64,000 bases of DNA, taken from assembly GCF_001625215.2 (NCBI RefSeq), contig NC_030385.2, positions 2,721,135 through 2,785,134 of the forward strand. The letters are read 5' to 3'. A program made the position numbers and the translations under genes. Position 1 is the first letter of the stretch. Every line of letters starts with the position of its first letter. Origin of the DNA: Daucus carota subsp. sativus. Lineage: Eukaryota; Streptophyta; Magnoliopsida; Apiales; Apiaceae. Of the stretch, positions 1 through 10,898 are shown in pieces. The notes beneath the pieces were generated by a model. That model did no database searches. It worked only from the letters and a program-made list of their open reading frames with translations, and was not told the origin of the DNA.

Positions 1-191
1 ATACATCACTAAAAATATTAAAATTTCAAAAAATAAAGATACATTCACAGAAAAGTGGGGATATGGTTGAGTTGGCATAACACAAATATGAAAAGTTAAT
101 GCAATGATTAAGCGAGACTAAACTCGTGTGCGGATTAATGTAGTGTTTGACAGAAGATCTAACTACTCTTGGAATTAATTGACAAATATTA

Positions 192-412
192 CTCCCTATG
201 ACGGTTTGACTTTTGGCACACATTTTTAAGTGCTTTGACCGGGTAGTTAAAAATATTATTTTTTAAATTTTCTTTTTCTGAATAAAAATTTTGATTATAT
301 ATTATTATTCAGAAAAAGAAAATTCAAAAAATAATATTTTTAACTACCCGGTCAAAGCACTTAAAAGTGTGTGCCAAAAGTCAAAACGTCATATAAAAAA
401 GAACAGAGGGAG
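192..412. mobile_element. Stowaway-type MITE (221 bp)
   Basis: The ends CTCCCT and AGGGAG are flanked by TA on both sides (190-191 and 413-414), the signature of Tc1/mariner-derived Stowaway elements. Almost the whole element is one inverted repeat: the arm with ACTACCCGGTCAAAGCACTT at about 340-362 mirrors 222-245, around an AT-rich centre. There is no ORF. Any transcript through it would form a long hairpin. Confidence 0.85.
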
Positions 413-1065
413 TAGAATCAAAAAGATGGTTAAGTTAGATTAGTTTACGATTTTCAGATTTTATGGTTAAGCAGCTGGGACGGCTGTTTTTTAATTGCTT
501 GGCTTTCTACACCAGTAACACCACTAAACACGCTCCATTATTTTCTCATGGAACACACTTATTCTCCGTATCCTTGTAGCCCGGTCCTTTTCAATGCCTA
601 ACCTAATTCTTTGTCTCATTTGTTTAACTTTATTAATTTAATTAATCAAAATATTAACAGTGATACTGATCTTCTGCTATAATGGAAGCAAGTAAATTTG
701 GACCCCAAGCAATAGCTGCAGAAGCTGTTGATTTCATGCTTTTCGTATCTTATAAGTCAGAATTACTTGGAAATAGTACTTGGTTTGGTTTTAAAAATCG
801 TCAATTTAGCCTATTAACAATTATATAGATTAAAATTTCAAAAATTGTTATAATATGATTTGTGATTTATGGTGACCTGATATGATAAGCTTAAATTGTC
901 TGTTTAAGTAATTTTATAGAAATATTATGATAGTTTATTTATTTTAGTGTTGAAATTGATTTTTATTAAAAAATTCCTGAAAAGAAAATAAGTTGAATAA
1001 AAAAAATAGACCCGCGAGAAAAATTTCTAATTTTAAATCGACTCGCTAAACATGCTCCAGATGTA

Positions 1066-2955
1066 GGTAGGTAGTGCAAAACTCTACTGGCCTGAGGAAC
1101 GATATAGCATTTGGATCTGTCTTGGAATTTAGTGTGAAGTTCGAGATTGTTACGAATTACACGTCTCATGCATCTTCTGGGCCATTTTCATGTATCTGGC
1201 TACGTCTTATTTCTTGCACATTTTGAAGTAGTTGGCGTGACGAAAGATGAAATAAGGAATGATTTCAAACAACTTGCATTCAAGCAACTCTGTTTTTAGA
1301 AGCTATACATGAAGTTGATGGCATGACAGAATAACCATAACCACGAATTTAGAAATAATAGACTGACAAATTATCAAGTTATAATTATGATAATTATTTT
1401 TTGATAAAAAGTGTGTGATTAATGGTGCTTCGCACGAGATAGTAATAGGAGTATGTTTTAGGAATTTGCGCCGGACACACATGTAATGATTGCCAGATAA
1501 AAAGACTGATACGGAGCTCTGCATTGATTCAGAGGCCATTTTTGAAAGAAATTACTATAAGAAAGCTAAACCGGCGAAGTCAGCGGAGTTCCCATATAAT
1601 AAAAATTTCAACTGCAAAACATCGAGAATGATCAAGGAGCCCGGTTAATTGCCTGATCCGGCACTGTGGGTTCAATAAACCTAGTGTCTCCATGAGAGCT
1701 ATATATCGTCTGTCCTCATAAGCTCAGGTATATAATCAATGGGTAGCACGCTCCATAAACTGTCAAGACGTCTACTCTCCAGAAAAGTTGAAATGGTTGT
1801 AATTCGGATATTCAATATTTAGACAGACACTCGTCAGGTGCACCAGGATTCCAGCTGCTTGAATTTCTTCAAAAGGGGGCCGTTTTAAACCCGGACTTGG
1901 CCACCGTATCATATTACTCTAACACGAAGTTTGGACCCACAAATGTAAACGATTCACAAATAAACCCGACCATTATTTTGGTTAATAATGTATGTCATAC
2001 ACGACAGTAGACAAGTCTAAAACCAATCATACTCCATTGGATTTTAAATGTAAAATTGAGGAGTTTATAACCGACAACTTTTTATGATCGGTTCTGTTCT
2101 TCTCTTGAAGTCAATTCCCTGCATTTCTCTCCCCCGGCGCAAACACCAAAACAAAAGAAGTCCTGCCCAAGCCACTGGCTACATCAGTGGACTGGAAAGT
2201 ATCCAGAAACACTTAACTCTGCATAGGATACATCAGCAGGACACTAGAACCATATCAGATGTGTTTGAACTCTGAAACTTGCCTAATACAAACTCCGGCA
2301 TGTGCCTTATACATTATACTTATTACTTGCTACATGACTTTTCTGTTCGAAATTTCGAAGGTCTAGGTCCTAATCAAGTTCACTAGGGCTTTCTAAAATT
2401 CAGCTAGCTAGCTCATGCTTGTTATCTACTATTAGTTAAGATTAAAATTACAAAATTTAATTAACAATTAATCTTAACATATCGAATTCCATTCAGATTA
2501 CTAAAAGCAAATATTATAGATACTTGCATAGAATCAATTATCTTAAAGTAAAAGCTTATCTTCGTACCGAAAAGCAAATTACAATGGTCTATCTAATTGT
2601 GGGAGTAGGCCAAATTTCGAGGAATACTATAATCTATAAGCTTATTCTATCTATTCAGGTAGTGCCAAATTCTACTGGCACAAGAGACGATATAGCTCTC
2701 GGATACTATGATCTCCATAGGCACTTCATCACTTATTGGTTATTACCAATTTCGAGATGGTACGAATTACGTCTCATCTTCTCATCCATTTACATGTATT
2801 TGGCCGAGTCTTATTTCATTTGCACTTCTTGAAGCGTACTTGGCGTGTCGAAAGATAAAATCTTTTATGATTTGAAAGAACTTGTACTGAAGCAACACTT
2901 GTGTTAGAATCTGTATTTGAAATTGATAGCATGACAGATGACCACAACAATTAAG
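1066..2955. repeat. Diverged duplicated segment pair (1066-1345 and 2660-2955)
   Basis: Two stretches about 1.6 kb apart align over nearly 300 bp with many substitutions and small indels. Shared landmarks are TACTGGC, ACGATATAGC, TTACGAATTA..CGTCTCAT, CATGTAT.TGGC, GGCGTG.CGAAAGAT and GATGGCATGACAGA / GATAGCATGACAGA. Both copies are full of stops and I recognise no family. The DNA between them holds no recognisable gene. Phrases near 1500-1530 and 4015-4050 (GCTCTGCATTGA) and near 2225-2275 and 5110-5155 (CATCA.CA.GG.ACA..AAC.ATA) also echo each other, so the duplicated unit may be longer and badly decayed. Confidence 0.5.
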
Positions 2956-3389
2956 TTGGAGAATAAATCAGCTTCAACCTCTCTTCCCGAAGCAACGGAT
3001 ACAAAGTTTCATCTCATTTTTTATTTTTTTTGCCACAGTTTCATCTCATTTTAAGAACATGACTTCTGAGAAAACGAGAGAGCCGAATAGCACATACGAT
3101 ATAATATCAACTCAACTCCTCAATAGACCAAGTGGTAATAACTTGACTGTAAACTGAAACATTAAATAAGATAACAATCTCAAAAATCTGACTCAAAATA
3201 GGAGTATAGATGAAACAACAGTTCAAGTCCATTACAGACTTTGATTCGACATTGCCGTCATAATCATTCAGAAATCACATACAATACAAAAGTAACGCTC
3301 AAGGGTCTGACCTTTGAGTTCTAGAGTTGCTTATTTTCACGCCAGGATGCTTTAACTGATATACGGGACGAGGGGTTAGGTTGGGGGCT

Positions 3390-6300
3390 TCAAATTGAAA
3401 TCCCCAAATTCTTCTTCATCTTCTCAACCTCCAAGTATACCGTTGAATATGGGAGATACTCGGAGAAGTAGGCTTTACTCAAATCATTAATTGCAACAGC
3501 AAGTTTAGGAATTTCAAGCGTCTCCTCGTGAGTCAGGGTCCTAACAAACCTTGCTGGATTTCCTGCCCAAAGCTCTCCTGTAGGAATCCTTCTTCCAGGG
3601 GGAACCACAGATCCAGCTTCGAGTATAGAATGCGTCTCCACCAAAGAACCTTCCATAAGTATGGAATGCTGACCAATAATGCATTCTGGCTCGATAGTGC
3701 ATGAACGCAAGAGACTGTATGCACCAACAGTCACAAATCTCTCAATTAATGTCTCTGCTGGCAGCCCTGGCATATGTAGAAAGATAGAACATGTTACTCT
3801 TTTTTGCAGAGTCTTACACAGTAAAAGAAGGTTGATACAGAGGGGGGACAATATTTCACATAGCAATCTCTTTCATGCACATGAAGGTCACAAAAAATAG
3901 CTATATAAAATGAACAAACAATAAAGGGCCTTCCCGGCTTGCCAAATTTTGCAAACAGTAAAATGTGGCAGAAAGAACTGTAATTGAAAAAATCTAATAA
4001 TTGACAAACAAAAGAATGATACAAAGCTCTGCATTGAATATGATAACAGCATCCAGAGAGACATCTTGTACAGATACACAACAAAAAGTGATTCACAAGG
4101 CCACTAGTTTTAATTTTTTTCTTGCTAAGACAAATTTATTCGAAAGGCCACGTATATGGTCAGCTGGGTTGCATACAAGTATAACATTAAAATTGTAAAC
4201 ATCCAAAAATGATTGGTGATGTCTTTTAATTATCATTTATTCTGAAATATCTTGTAACATTTTAATAAAGAAGAGACAGTTTTCCAAGTACTGTATGTCT
4301 GATTTAAGTTGTGTATCCTACATGCAGATTCATACTTGTGCCTAATTTGTCGAGAGATTTAGGAGCCATACCAGAATAATCTCCCAACACAGGGGCCAGC
4401 CATGGTGACTAACTCCAATGGGGTACGGCCAGATCTCACAAGTGAGTGAGTGGCCTTTCAGTAGCTTTTCTCCAGAGGAAGAAAGCACAGTTTATAAAAA
4501 TCCAAATTCAAAATCCAGCCATTAAAGGAGGTTCTTAAAATATAGATGGAACATCACAGAATCTAAACCAGAACCTTCAAGAGGGAGAAGCTATATGCAC
4601 GGATGAACCTAGGACCAAAGGGTCACCATCCCCCTCCATCGCCATTTTATACATTTATGCATATATTTATATATCTTATATTCCTTTGGGTGAAATCAGA
4701 AATGGCATCTTCCATATAACACAGTTGATTTATTTTGTTAATATATATACACTTGTCGGGTCTCCAGATCCTGTAATAACACAGGCCTTCCTCAGCCATT
4801 TCAAAACCATGTATATAAACAGGGCACTATAGGATTATGAAAAATCCTCTAGGACCTTGAGATCAATAAACCCATCCATGGTCTCCAAGAAAAAGCCTCT
4901 AAAAGGAAGAAAATAGTGATGCGCACGATACTGCCTATATGGATGTCTTTCATGCAGTCCCCTATACGCGATGGAATTCATATGTACTTATGCCCCTCCC
5001 CCTAAAAGGAAGGAAATAGTGATGCGCGCGATACTGCCTATATGGATGCCTATTTGTGGAATTTCGATTGGTCAGCTGGGAATTGTCAACAGAACTTTTC
5101 TACAGAGAATTCATCACCAAGGGACAAAAACTATATCGTATGCATCAGAACTCTGACATGTGCCAGATACATATCCCGTACATACATATCCAGCATGTGA
5201 CCCCCTAGAGCTTGCAACATCATATATACTACATAAATGTTCTATTTGGATCAGACCGCTCAACAGTAAACTGTAAAGATCTGAAGAAAATCTTCTCTTC
5301 AAATAAGGTCTACCTATTATTAAGTAGTATTTAACTATTAGTATCATAGACACAAGAAATTTTCAAAGAAGCCCAAGTAATAGTGCCTTTGATACAAAAA
5401 AAGACTATAAAGATAACAATTGGTCAAACTTTGCTATATTCTACAATCATAGTGATACTTAGTTAAAAAAAGAGAGTAGGATTTTGGAAATTGGAAATGG
5501 ATTCAAACTGGATATGAATCTGCGGACACCGCATGCAAGTGTAACGATTAGTAACAAAGAAAATATTATAATATTTAGCAAAACAAATATTATAAACTCT
5601 TAATTTTTATTTCCTGAAACCATTGACAAGTACTAACATATCAGGACTGAATTCTATATATATATATATACTTTTAAAGTGAAGTTTTATAAAATTAAAG
5701 AAAAAAAGAAAGTTCTCTGGGGACCTGAGATTACATTTTGGACTGAGAGTAAAAGAGTGCGAAGTGTTTGGCTTCGACATGAAGCACCCAATTAAGATCC
5801 CCACACCAACACCCATGTCATATCATGTCCGGCACAGTATGCAGACAAATTGAAGATTCCGGGAAATAGAGGGTGGGATAATGAAATAAAAGTACGTGCA
5901 AAGCAAAATTTATCAATTAACAGGGGTGTAGGACTGTAGCCTATGTCTGACACTTGATACTTGGAACACAAAGATTTTAACACTTGACCATGAATATAAA
6001 CACTCGATACTTTTAAGAGTTTAAGAACAAATGTCTGTAGCATAACTTGGCCCAGAATGAGCACTGAGGCAGTAAGAGTGAAATTCACTAAAGCTTATGG
6101 CATAGGCTCATAGTTGAGCAAATGTAACATGTCCACTTCCCATTAATACATTACTGTAATTAAGGCTCAGGGTATTACACACAAGCCTACGATTCAAGGG
6201 ACACAAGATTATATCCATAGAAACAAGGAACGGGGGACGTAGCCCCGTTTTGCGATCCGGATACTTCGTCCCCGATTCGGGAACAAACACGTCTCAGTTC

Positions 6301-8351
6301 GCTGGGGATCACGTATTGGTTCGCTCGTAGTGACGAACCGACGGATATGAATGATTTGCACTGATTTGGGAGGAATCAGGCGAAGGGAAAGGAAGAAGAG
6401 AAGACGAGGGGCATGACGGAGAACGATTGTATATATCTGTATCTATGTTACATAAGCGGCTGAAATTAGTTTTAACAAGGTCTGCTTAATTTGGGCCCTT
6501 GTATAGGCCCAAAACTCTATTTTAAAGTTATAAACAGTCCAGTACTAGTGTTATGTAAGCTCATCTAATGTTTTATATACACTGAGTTCAACCAATTGTA
6601 TCATTCAATTTTAGTAATGTTACAGATCATAAATAATCATATTAAACTTATAATGAATACACAATAATTTTGTAATAAATATTTATAAAATTAATTACAA
6701 TGTATATTTTATTTAAGATTATATATATAATTAATTGAAAAAAATATTATCGTACCCACACGTCCCATCGTACCCAAGCGTTCCATCGTATCGGATACAC
6801 TAAAAGTGATGTTTCGCGTATCCGTTTCCGTACCCCGTTTCGTATCGAACCCGGTCCTATGTAACACTGATTATATCCCACAGCTGAGCATTCACAAGCC
6901 AGATTTTCGATCAAAATCTATAAACAAGTGTTGAACTCGCTATGGCCACACAACTGTCACATATCTTAGTATTCTCTATCAAGTCATCTTGTACTCATGA
7001 TGCACAGAATGCATTTTATTTGTCACACTTTGATTTTACAAGAAGGCATAATTCTTTTCTGCATAGCACTTGGACATTAAGAGGACCAAGAACTGATACA
7101 AAGACAGCTGATTTTCTTATCAACTCTATAGTTGAACAGAATAAGCATCTTTCGAGTAGCTGAGTTTCTTATGCACTCTCTAGTTTAACAGAATAGGCAT
7201 CTTTCAGGTACTATTTTGAATAGCACAAAAACACAGGGAAACCAAAAACCAGAAACAAAGACGGAAGGACCAAGAACTGATACTAAGACAGCCACTCCCT
7301 AGTGTACAGAATAGGCATCTTTCAAGTTCTACTTTGCATAGCACAAGAAACACAAAGAAACCCAAAACCAGAAACAAAAGCAGTGAATTCTCTTATGTAT
7401 TCTCTACTTTGACATATTGGACATCATCAAATTTCTTTGATGCATAAAAGTCTAACCGCAAAAATAAGCAGATGAGCAATACATTGGATGTCGACATGAA
7501 GCATAAGTATCAGCTTAATATGGTATTTAGACTATCGCCAATTCACCATCACAAAGGTCAACAGAGATGGATAGAACAGATGATTTAACAAGTACAAGAA
7601 AACTTGCTTTCCAGCTTGGTGCTAATTAGCATGCTTATTCATGTTTGCTTAATTCTTACAGGATCCTAATCACTCAAAAGCCTCTAATCATCTCAATAAT
7701 TAAAGAATTATATGCTCAATACACAATTCCTTGATTTAGCTACTCCATATTACTCTTACACACACAAATACCACATATCCAAATACCTTCAACTATAGTC
7801 TGCACAATCTCTAACTACAAAATAAAAAAAATAGACTCGTATACTTTCTACTACCAGCTAAACCAGATATACATTCATAAACACGCAATTGGACACTCCT
7901 AAAAAACAAAATTTCCGTTTAACATAACTGTAAATTTCAACATCCACTAACTAAATCCAAACATTAACTTCCTCACTATCATTTCCTCATAATTAAAACA
8001 TAATCACACACTAAAACATTCCAATACCATATCAAACACATTCATAAAAACGCAAATGCACACTCGTAGAAAACATGATCATTGTTATCTTAAACTCCAA
8101 TGTCAACATTCCACAATCAGAAAGAACATAATCCACACACTAAATTCCCTTTCTTAATATCAATTCTCAGCAATTCAAACTAAAACCCTAAATATCAAAA
8201 GCATCAACGTCCTTACCACATTTCAAGTGTTAACTCATTTAAACAATTTACATTACATAATTTACCAAAATTATTCATTTTCGAGATTATTAATTATTGA
8301 GAATGTATCAAATTGTCAGAGATAGAAAGAGAGGGGGAGAGAGACAGACAG

Positions 8352-8392
<41 letters not shown>

Positions 8393-8824
8393 GGAGGTGA
8401 GAGAGAGAGAGAGAGGGAGAGGGAGAGAGAGGGGGAGAGAGAGAGAGAGAGGGAGAGAGAGAGAACCTGTAGGAGAGGACCAAGCGGCGTGAATAACAGA
8501 CTTCTCCTGAACATTGGAACAAAAGCCAACACTAATCTTATTAAGATCTCCTCTCAGAACCGACCCGTTCCAAACCGACGCTCCATCCCAAACCCTAACT
8601 TGACCGGCGAGCACAACATTAGGAGCCACATAAGCATCGACCGCGATCTTCGGGAGCCACTGACCTAACGGAATGATCTGGCGTTGACCTCGGTAGTCCC
8701 ATTTCACCCGATCCGCCGCCGCCGATGATGATTCAGTCGAAAACGCTCGCTGAGGAAGCTGGTTCCGATGAGTAGAGGCAGTTACGATTTTTCTCGAGAG
8801 CCGAGCTAGTGTTGTTGCTGCCAT
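3390..8824 (-). CDS. GAMMACAL: Gamma carbonic anhydrase-like protein, mitochondrial (complex I subunit)
   Basis: Two coding exons on the minus strand: 8824-8467 and 3766-3390. The donor is CCTACAG|GTTCTC and the acceptor CATATGCCAG|GGCTGCC, splitting a Gly codon; the product is about 244 aa. Residues 1-35 are basic and Ser/Ala-rich (MAATTLARLSRK, then a ..RAFST site), as expected of a mitochondrial presequence. The rest is a left-handed beta-helix trimer fold with the family signatures DRVKWDYRGQRQIIPLGQW, AVDAYVAPNVVLAGQV and SILEAGSVVPPGRRIP. Plant gamma-CA and CAL proteins form the matrix-facing domain of complex I. Only one zinc-ligand histidine position is kept (VIHAAW). The other two are replaced (TVGAYS and LLRSCT), which identifies the non-catalytic CAL type. 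Length is close to the roughly 250 aa usual for the family. The 4.7 kb intron carries a long GA/CT tract at its donor end and a transposon. Confidence 0.93.
4894..5048. repeat. Tandem duplication in the gamma-CAL intron
   Basis: A unit of about 55 bp is present twice, starting near 4894 and 4990. It contains CTAAAAGGAAG.AAATAGTGATGCGC and GATACTGCCTATATGGATG. Spacing is about 97 bp and only a few bases differ. Confidence 0.7.
6217..6868. mobile_element. Mutator-like non-autonomous element in the gamma-CAL intron
   Basis: A 10-bp direct repeat GATTATATCC lies at 6207-6216 and 6869-6878. Inside it the two ends hold GC-richer, roughly inverted sequence (CCGTTTTGCGATCCGGATAC on the left, GTATCCGTTTCCGTACCCCG on the right) around an AT-rich core. 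A target duplication of 9-11 bp fits Mutator-like elements. Terminal inverted repeats are weak, so the class is tentative. No transposase ORF is present. Confidence 0.5.
7060..7410. repeat. Imperfect tandem repeat, about three units of 120 bp, in the gamma-CAL intron
   Basis: The phrases ACAGAATA.GCATCTTTC, GCATAGCAC..., GGACCAAGAACTGATAC.AAGACAGC and AAACCAGAAACAAA recur in the same order at about 7060-7155, 7175-7300 and 7305-7380, with deletions in some units. Confidence 0.6.
8357..8463. repeat. (GA)n/(CT)n microsatellite
   Basis: More than 100 bp of near-pure GA dinucleotides with scattered GGGA interruptions. In the sense of the gamma-CAL gene it is a CT tract beginning 3 nt after the exon 1 donor GT at 8466-8465. 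Translations across it on either strand give Leu-Ser or Arg-Glu repeats and are not genes. Confidence 0.95.
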
Positions 8825-9627
8825 TTTTGTGATTTTTAGGGCGACTGGTTCGAGCAGAGTGTGTTTTAGATATTGGGGAAGAGCAATTTCACTCTCTTTT
8901 TTTTTCTTTTTTATTTTACGGAATCTTGGCTGTGAATAACGAAATATCAGTCCTTTACTTTAGGAAAATTTGAAAATATTAATCAGAAGATACTAAATTG
9001 TAAATTGTAAGACAGATAAAAATATTGTTGAGAATGTCAAATTTTTCACCTATTATTATTTGAAAAAATATTAAATAGTATAAATGTTGAAACATTAAAT
9101 ATTAAATGTTAAAATAATTTGGCAAAAAAAAATGTTAAAATATTTTTCACCATTTTTCCGACCCTTCATCTCTTTTAATTATTCATATCAAATGTAAGAA
9201 GACATTCTGATCTCACACTTTGCGTCTCACATTCTCAGCAACCGCTCTACTTTAGATTTACTCAATTCAAGCGGTGGACATTCGGAAAAGACCATGCATG
9301 TTTTCTACTTTAGATTTACTCAATAATGCGTATAAATGGGTCATCACGGATTTTAGTTCATCGAAGGATTTGCGTGGATATAAGAAAATCGACGAGAATC
9401 GACATGGATGGCTTACATAATTCAAGAAAGTGTGCAATGGCGGTTCTTATCCGGTTTGATATCTCCGTTTCAGGTCATTATCACCCATCGTCAACAAACA
9501 GAACTGTTTAGGTAAGTCCTGTGTGAAGAAGGACATGCGCTAAGGTATAATAATACTATTATATCACACACAAATTTTTTTGTGCATTAAGCCGGGAGTC
9601 TTCACGAAAACAGCTTCTCTACTTTAA
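8825..9627. other. Gene-free stretch upstream of gamma-CAL
   Basis: This should hold the gamma-CAL promoter and 5' UTR, since a pyrimidine-rich tract (in plus sense) lies at about 8890-8915. I see no clear TATA box. The phrase CTACTTTAGATTTACTCAA occurs twice (about 9247 and 9305). No coding signal is visible. Confidence 0.5.
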
Positions 9628-9772
9628 GGGGCTGGTATTGTATCATGATTTTCAATGACTTTTATTGACTTTTAAAATCTAGGTGTATTCAATCAAGATT
9701 TTTAAATATTCTTTAAAAGTAAAGAGGTATTGTATCAGGATTTCTAAAAAATCTTTCAAAGTTTGAGGTATT

Positions 9773-10755
9773 TGTTATTTTACACCAACTATGAGAAAGA
9801 TTGTAGAAGGGGGGGGTTGAATACAATCTTTTACAAACTTAAAAGATTCAAGAATAATACACTAAGAACACAGTAAACAGAAAAACACCAAGTATTAAAA
9901 ATACGGGTGGATTGAATGATCCACCCGTGAGATTTTATATAGAAGAATCTGTGGATTGTTTTACAATTCGCACAGCTGCTGGTTCATCACTCAAAACTAG
10001 TTCTAACTCTCAGATTTTTCTCAAGTAATTTGAACAAGTTCAACTGATGCCACTAACTTGGTTATATACTCCAAGTTTTACAAAGCTTCTAGCTAGATTA
10101 CAAAATGCACTCTAATCTAAAAACAATGCTGCACAACTTTGTCTTATGCATGCTTTCTGAGATGTCTTCATCTTTGACCATAATCTTGATTTGATCCAGA
10201 TTGCACTGCATGAGATAAGTATGTTTCTGCTTCTTCTTTATTTTCCTAATTAGGCTTCCATGTCTATTTTAGTGTAATTCGATCCATGTGATTTGTCAGA
10301 CTTAAGCTCTAGTCACTTTCAACTGCTCTTTGCTTTATCAGTTGAAGGTACTGGTTGCTTTCAACTGCTATTGACTTTATCAGTTGAATGCCTGGCTCAT
10401 CAGTTGAATGAATTACAAACTCCATCAATTGAATGCTGTTCCAGTCTTATCAGTTGAATTCCTCAGCATTATCCGTTGAACACTTTGTCTTCAGTTGAAT
10501 GCTTGATTTTCATCAGTTGAAACATCATCCAGTCTTTATCAGTTGAACAGTTACATCTCATCAGTTGAATATCCTTCACTTAGATAAAATTACATGGCAT
10601 TGGATATTTACAATTAGCCATCCTATTCTACCCATCCGTTGATAATTCCCAAAGACAAGAAATGTAACAATTACAACTGAAATTTGATAAGGATTCTAAG
10701 TAAGACATGTTACAAAAATGTTTATGTTATCATCAAAAATTATTGATTCCTAACA
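9773..10755 (-). repeat. 3' LTR of the Copia element
   Basis: 983 bp, starting TGTTAGGAATC and ending GTAAAATAACA in the element sense. It holds about 11 exact CAGTTG/CAACTG motifs, mostly in the context ATCAGTTGAA and clustered at 10310-10575, plus variants such as ATCCGTTGAA and ATCAATTGAA. A perfect 10-bp inverted repeat (ACGGGTGGAT/ATCCACCCGT, 6-nt loop) is at 9903-9928, next to a TATA-like TATATAAAA. Confidence 0.97.
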
Positions 10756-10766
10756 ATCTCCCCCAA
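10756..10766 (-). promoter_or_regulatory. Polypurine tract (plus-strand primer site)
   Basis: In the element sense TTGGGGGAGAT lies directly before the 3' LTR start TGTTAGG. This is the expected position and composition for initiating plus-strand DNA synthesis. Confidence 0.85.
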
Positions 10767-10898
10767 TTTATGACTGGAGAAGATGCAGACATAAATTCTA
10801 CACTTGATGATAACAAAACATTAATAAAATAAAATGCAGAATTTAAATACAAGAGTTAGAAAAGATTACAGATGATTATGCTCCTCTAGACTGAGCAG

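Noticed and set aside
8297..8668. Plus-strand ORF with Arg-Glu repeats
   Set aside because: Translation of the GA microsatellite and of the antisense of exon 1; no family and no support.
8294..8824. Single long ORF running from the gamma-CAL start through the CT repeat (Leu-Ser repeats)
   Set aside because: The first 119 codons are gamma-CAL exon 1. After 8467 the frame is only the intron's CT microsatellite, and a GT donor with an in-frame partner exon exists.
10310..10575. CRISPR-like array because of regularly repeated ATCAGTTGAA
   Set aside because: Repeat is only about 10 bp, spacing is irregular, orientation mixed, and the genome is a plant.
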